A stretch of 47,006 nucleotides of DNA from Bacteroidaceae bacterium (GTDB lineage Bacteria; Bacteroidota; Bacteroidia; Bacteroidales; Bacteroidaceae): assembly GCA_900768625.1 (NCBI GenBank), contig CAAGDO010000298.1:1-47006 (forward strand), in the 5' to 3' direction. The notes beneath the pieces were generated by a model. That model worked only from the letters and a program-made list of their open reading frames with translations. It was not told where the DNA came from and ran no database searches. Of the stretch, positions 43,807 through 47,006 are shown in pieces. The translations under genes and the position numbers were made by a program. Position 1 is the first letter of the stretch. Each line of letters begins with the position of its first letter.

Positions 43807-44589
43807 ATGGATTTTGACACACTAGACCAAGAGATGAGGAGTTTCGAGCAATCGCTCGACCGCTGTATGCTTAAAGGCATCTACATGGTAGCACGTCTGG
43901 ATGGACATGGATTCACTCGACTCACGAAAAGGGAATGGGATCTTGACAAACCCTTCGACATCCGTTTCCGCGACTGCATGATCACCACACTTCGCCGATT
44001 GATGGACTGCGGTTTCAGAGTCATCTATGCCTACAGCCAAAGCGATGAAATCTCATTGCTCTTCCATTTAGACGAATCCACGTTCGGACGAAAGGAACGC
44101 AAACTACTGTCGATTCTGGCCTCGGAAGCTTCAGTCTCGTTCTCGATGTCAGCAGGGAGACATGCCGTGTTCGATTGCCGCCTCGTCCCCCTGCCAGGTG
44201 AACAGCATGTCATAGACTATTTCCGTTGGCGACAAGAGGACGCACAGCGCAACTCGCTCAATGCTTATTGCTACTGGCTGTTGCGAGCAGACGGATTCTC
44301 GGCAAGTCAAGCTCAGCAACAGATAAGCGGAATCTCCAATGCGCAGAAGAATGAATTGCTTTTCAACCACGGCATAAACTTCAATGACTTACCCTCATGG
44401 CAAAAGCGAGGCGTAGGAATGTACTTCATCGATGTTCTGAAAGAAGGCTTCAATCCCGTCACCGGACATTCCTCTTCCTGTCTTCGACGTGTGCTACATC
44501 TAGAAGAGGAACTTCCTGTCGGTTCGGACTATTCCAATCTCCTGTCTCAGATATTGAGCAGAAACATCCCGAAAGAAAAAAATGAATAA
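43807..44589 (+). CDS. Thg1-like 3'-5' RNA polymerase (tRNA(His) guanylyltransferase family)
   Basis: This 260-residue protein belongs to the Thg1/TLP family, which adds nucleotides in the 3'-to-5' direction at tRNA 5' ends. The metal-binding residues of the palm are in place: Asp32-Gly33 in ARLDGHGFTRLTK and Asp80-Glu81 in YSQSDEISLLF. The eukaryotic HINNLYN motif is replaced here by the QRNSLNAYCYW stretch, as in bacterial Thg1-like proteins that repair truncated tRNAs in a template-dependent way. SNAQKNELLFNHGINFNDLP and WQKRG follow. It lies three bases after the kinase gene. A kinase plus a 5'-extending polymerase is what an RNA 5'-end repair pathway would need; this is inference. Confidence 0.85.
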   Translation: MDFDTLDQEMRSFEQSLDRCMLKGIYMVARLDGHGFTRLTKREWDLDKPFDIRFRDCMITTLRRLMDCGFRVIYAYSQSDEISLLFHLDESTFGRKERKLLSILASEASVSFSMSAGRHAVFDCRLVPLPGEQHVIDYFRWRQEDAQRNSLNAYCYWLLRADGFSASQAQQQISGISNAQKNELLFNHGINFNDLPSWQKRGVGMYFIDVLKEGFNPVTGHSSSCLRRVLHLEEELPVGSDYSNLLSQILSRNIPKEKNE

Positions 44590-44606
44590 AGCGTGCACAG
44601 CACGCT
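44590..44606. repeat. Palindrome AGCGTGC-ACA-GCACGCT after the Thg1-like gene
   Basis: Perfect 7-base arms directly after the stop codon. It is the same design as at 36345-36361, 38887-38902 and 38966-38982. Followed by CAAAAAG, it could also serve as a terminator. Confidence 0.55.
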
Positions 44607-44765
44607 CAAAAAGCTTATTATGCGTGTTCTGTAAAATTGTAGTGTGGATGATGGATGATAGGCCTTCATCCACATTTTAGCGGACAGCCGGTCAAATAGT
44701 AGCTATGGGGCAAAACAAGTAAGCCCCCTAAATGGAAGATAGGGAACATCTAGCATGATTACTAG

Positions 44766-44999
44766 AGATTCAGATGCATCCAAAAAGTTTTACCGGACAG
44801 TAATAATTTTAAACCAGACCATGAGGAGATACTCCTCTTTCTCGAAGACAATAGATCCAAGTTGGTACGCTTGAAGGTCGCTTCAAAGGCCAGGTATGAA
44901 GCGTATGATGATAATTATATGAGCTGTCTCACAGCCGACAGTTCGACGATGAAGAACGTGTCGTTCTCTATTCAGAGCAGACACCTAAGTGGGTTATAG
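44766..44999 (+). pseudogene. Possible gene remnant
   Basis: A 77-codon open frame, preceded by a stop and without an early ATG, encodes a hydrophilic peptide rich in charged residues. The composition is protein-like, but no family is recognised and it may be chance. Confidence 0.2.
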
Positions 45000-45048
45000 A
45001 GGTACTGTCCTAGCGTTGAGTTGGTATCTCCATGCGTATCGAATGTAT

Positions 45049-45106
45049 GGTACCGCTTATAGCTGCGCTTTGGTATCAGTGCCAAAACACCGCTACAGGC
45101 GGTACC
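45049..45106. repeat. 58-base imperfect palindrome with GGTACCGC ends
   Basis: GGTACCGC at 45049-45056 and GCGGTACC at 45099-45106 are perfect; the full 25-base arms pair at about 20 positions and meet at a TATCAGTG loop. It lies directly before the half-copy of the GAAGTCGTC element. Confidence 0.6.
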
Positions 45107-45120
45107 AAATCATTGATTCT

Positions 45121-45204
45121 ATCGGCTACACTCCCTCTTCAAGTTCCAAAAACGCCTCAAAAATAAAGGCAAATCTTGAGTTTCATCAAAGTTCAGACGA
45201 CTTC
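45121..45204. mobile_element. Right half of a third MITE-like copy
   Basis: ACACTCCCTCTTCAAG at 45128-45143 and TTCAGACGACTTC at 45192-45204 match the right part of the 20613-20770 element. The left end is missing; a palindrome sits there instead. Confidence 0.6.
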
Positions 45205-45226
45205 ATAGCCAACGCATCCCCCCGTG

Positions 45227-45290
45227 CAATTTGTCCATTCCTTCCGTTTCGCCCAAATAAGCGGCGCAGCTGGTAGGAATGGACAATTTG
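45227..45290. repeat. Hairpin with 15-base arms
   Basis: CAATTTGTCCATTCC at 45227-45241 and GGAATGGACAATTTG at 45276-45290 pair at 13 or more of 15 positions; outer flanks (GCCAACGC at 45208-45215, GCGTTGG at 45301-45307) extend the symmetry. The loop is 34 bases. Confidence 0.5.
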
Positions 45291-45426
45291 ATGGCCATTA
45301 GCGTTGGTTTTATTTCTTGTTTGGCTTCTTTGAGGGGGAGTGGACGATGGGGAATGAGAGTGGGGGATGAAGAGGAAATATGATTGGCATATTTGTCTGA
45401 TATTATACACAAATGAGGGGTTAAAA

Positions 45427-45486
45427 GTTTCCGCCACTATTGCCACTATTGCCACTATTGCCAAGCGTGTGTTTTTGGCGGAAAAA
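45427..45486. repeat. Left 9-mer array (ACTATTGCC x3)
   Basis: Three perfect tandem copies of ACTATTGCC at 45436-45462, framed by TTTCCGCC (45428-45435) and GGCGGAAA (45477-45484), which pair with each other. AAGCGTGTG follows the array. An inverted version stands at 46271-46327. Confidence 0.75.
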
Positions 45487-46270
45487 TTAAGAAGCGTTGG
45501 CATACAGGATGTTAAGCGCTTTTTATAGTTGCTAATAAATCAATCTTATCCTGTTTTTTTAGTTGTTCTAAATGGCGGATTTTATATAATGAGATATAGA
45601 GCACATATAGAAATATACATATAAGTAATGGGGGGTTAAATACCTCTTATAGACATAGTATATATATCATCAGTCAAGGTTCATGATGAGTGAGAACAAT
45701 GATGGTAAGTCTGACTCAGAGTAAGACCTGCTACTCTCCCTATGATTCATCATACATCTGTGATAAGCCTTCTTCGAGTCTGAAATTTTTGTCATTTTGA
45801 GTGTTAAGTGACAGCTAAAAAAACTTGGTACAAAATGCTAAGCAGATTTGCACCTGAAGGCATCGTTCCTGAAGAGTTTAAACTCCCATCCTTTAACCTT
45901 GTATTGCTTCAGAGGAAGGACACAAAAATGTACCAAGATATTTTTTAATCGTCACTAATATAACTTCAGCTTCTGAATATGGTTTAAAAAGTTACTTACG
46001 TAAGTAACCGGATATCACCCGCTCGTGTTTTTTCCCTCACGATTCACGTTGCTACCTTCATCCTTCCTTTCGCACAGGTACCTACCATGTCAACTGTCCC
46101 TTCTGAGACGGATATACGAAGAATGGGGAATTTCCTCCGATAGACACTGCATATTTATGGTGTTTCATCGTTCTATCGAATGTAAATCCGATAAATAGAA
46201 CAATATCAATATAAATGACCGCATGATATAGACTGTTTTTAATATGTCTGATAATCAAGGGTTTGGCGTT
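45487..46270. other. AT-rich region between the inverted arrays
   Basis: No gene is seen in these 784 bases. There is a 9-base inverted pair CTTGGTACA (45824-45832) / TGTACCAAG (45929-45937) and a perfect 18-base palindrome at 45991-46008. The sequence is strongly AT-rich with stops in all frames. Confidence 0.55.
45991..46008. promoter_or_regulatory. Perfect 18-bp palindrome, possible operator
   Basis: GTTACTTACGTAAGTAAC is perfectly self-complementary with no spacer. Such a site is typical of a dimeric repressor operator or a dyad in a replication origin. It lies between the two 9-mer arrays. Confidence 0.5.
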
Positions 46271-46327
46271 ATCGCCAAATTACACACGCTTGGCAATAGT
46301 GACGGTTACGGCAATAGTGGCAGAAAC
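46271..46327. repeat. Right 9-mer array (inverted relative to the left one)
   Basis: GGCAATAGT at 46292-46300 and 46310-46318, with a decayed middle unit, preceded by CACACGCTT and followed by GGCAGAAAC. Its reverse complement aligns over about 57 bases with 45427-45486. Confidence 0.7.
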
Positions 46328-46479
46328 TATTTGGGTTGGAAAAGTTTTCTCAACCCCTTCAATCCGACAAATGTACCAATCTGTTGCGCTATGCCCTTTC
46401 AGATGACATTCCAAAAGAAGCAGGAAATGTTCCTCTCCCTTCATCAAAAAAGAAATTCAAACAAAAACAAACCATCCCT

Positions 46480-46734
46480 ATGAATACAAAAGATTTCTAT
46501 CCAACGAACTTCAACCCCTCCGACTGGCTCAAGTCAGAGAATAAGGCATCTTCAGCTGCAGCCCCTTCATCATCGGGCGTTGCGTCGCCCACTTCACGCG
46601 AAGACGATGCCGCACGTGTCAAGGCCCTTATTGAGGCCCTGCAAGCCTCCCACGTGGACCTCACAGCTTCCTACGACAACTGGCTCCATGTCGGATTCGC
46701 GCCGGCCGACACGTTTGGCCTTGGCTGTCTATAA
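46480..46734 (+). pseudogene. Broken N-terminus of a primase/helicase-type mobile-element protein
   Basis: An 84-residue frame starts MNTKDFYPTNFNPSDWLKS, has a Ser/Ala-rich linker, then RVKALIEALQASHVDLTASYDNWLHVGFA, which resembles the PriCT-2-like N-terminal region of VapE/DUF3987-type proteins on Bacteroidetes integrative elements. The expected continuation (glycine-rich GEAGR and an FHRLS segment) is missing: the sequence turns unrelated after about 46719 and the frame ends at 46734. The break looks like a deletion or rearrangement rather than a single frameshift, because neither other frame restores the domain. An upstream in-frame Met at 46336 would add 48 non-typical residues. Confidence 0.45.
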
Positions 46735-47006
46735 GGCACTGGCGCCCAACAACGGCTGGGGCGTTATCTTCGGGATGGAGGCCTACGTGTTGAGCCAGGC
46801 CCTCTTGAGCGACTATGGCTATTACTCCACGGGGCTTGCGCCAGGTTTTCCGTTAGGAGTCCATCACGATGAACCGCGTGAAGGGTGGGGGAGGCTTTCG
46901 TTGCTTTGGCTCTTGCGGTCTGTGCGTAGCGACACGGTTGCCGCACATGGCATGAAACGTCTGACAACCTGCCTTGCAGCGTCTCGCTGATCATTCCCCC
47001 GAATAA
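46735..47006. other. Right-edge sequence with no recognised gene
   Basis: GC content rises again here. One plus-strand frame stays open to 46990 and includes LAVYKALAPNNGWGVIFGME, which looks protein-like but has no recognised family and no clear start. It might be part of a second gene fused to the broken one by a rearrangement. Confidence 0.3.

Larger units (their letters stand above)
44607..45426. other. Gene-poor region with palindromes and a possible coding remnant
   Basis: No intact gene is seen. An open frame at 44766-44999 (plus) has a protein-like composition (PDHEEILLFLEDNRSKLVRL) but no start codon near its beginning; it may be a gene remnant. Other contents: a 58-base imperfect palindrome (45049-45106), a half copy of the GAAGTCGTC element (45121-45204), and a long hairpin (45227-45290). 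Confidence 0.4.

Noticed and set aside
45427..45486. CRISPR array
   Set aside because: Units are 9 bases, directly adjacent, with no spacers and no cas genes nearby.
45186..45503. Minus-strand open frame encoding an AIVAIVAIVAE stretch
   Set aside because: The run comes from the 9-mer repeats, and the rest of the frame crosses a hairpin and a MITE-like copy. No domain is seen.
46244..46483. Plus-strand 79-codon frame starting inside the right 9-mer array
   Set aside because: It begins within repeat DNA, has no family, and ends where the better primase-like start is.

Overview
The window looks like a chromosome segment from a Bacteroidales bacterium, most likely Prevotellaceae or a close relative. 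Three things support this. There is a complete Bat (Bacteroides aerotolerance) gene cluster. Several genes belong to families typical of the phylum (DUF4293, the Bacteroidetes form of RNA polymerase omega, the PEP/pyruvate-binding protein with receiver-like repeats). Most strong promoters have the Bacteroidetes form TTTG-N19/20-TAnnTTTG. No rRNA or CRISPR array is present. The genus is inference.

Region 1 (1-8174, minus strand) reads from a RecB/AddA-like helicase-nuclease into an AddB-like nuclease with an iron-sulfur cysteine set, a B3/B4-domain protein, and the N-terminus of a PEP/pyruvate-binding protein that runs off the left edge. Region 2 (8482-12015) holds a small winged-helix protein, a phosphopantetheinyl transferase, single-strand binding protein, and a bamD-rpoZ-DUF4293 unit. 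Region 3 (12163-21833, minus strand) is the Bat cluster: MoxR ATPase, DUF58 protein, a membrane-anchored accessory protein, BatA, BatB, BatC, BatD, BatE, then a PAP2 phosphatase. A small inverted-repeat element sits between moxR and the DUF58 gene. Region 4 (22002-24395) has an MFS efflux pump and a lone Wza-type polysaccharide export lipoprotein with a duplicated promoter-like repeat. Region 5 (24648-38562, minus strand) is housekeeping: DEAD-box helicase, LptF/G permease, tgt, lon, tcdA, a HAD phosphatase, pgi, two tandem initiator-type tRNA-Met genes, a DMT transporter, truA, and the rpsF-rpsR-rplI ribosomal operon.

Region 6 (38563-47006) is accessory DNA. It opens with a 155-bp inverted-repeat element and short tandem repeats. 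Four AT-richer plus-strand genes of unknown function follow; three seem to share one domain, and one of these carries an internal duplication. Next comes a two-gene unit encoding a PNKP-like polynucleotide kinase and a bacterial Thg1-like 3'-5' polymerase, which together suggest an RNA-end repair system. The last 2.4 kb is nearly gene-free and dense in palindromes. It includes a pair of inverted arrays of 9-bp units about 0.8 kb apart, just upstream of a broken primase/helicase-type mobile-element gene.

The most interesting items are the kinase/Thg1-like pair, the paralogous unknown-gene cluster, a family of small elements with GAAGTCGTCTGAA ends (at least four sites in the window), the inverted 9-mer arrays, and a Tgt that lacks the usual zinc-binding cysteines.
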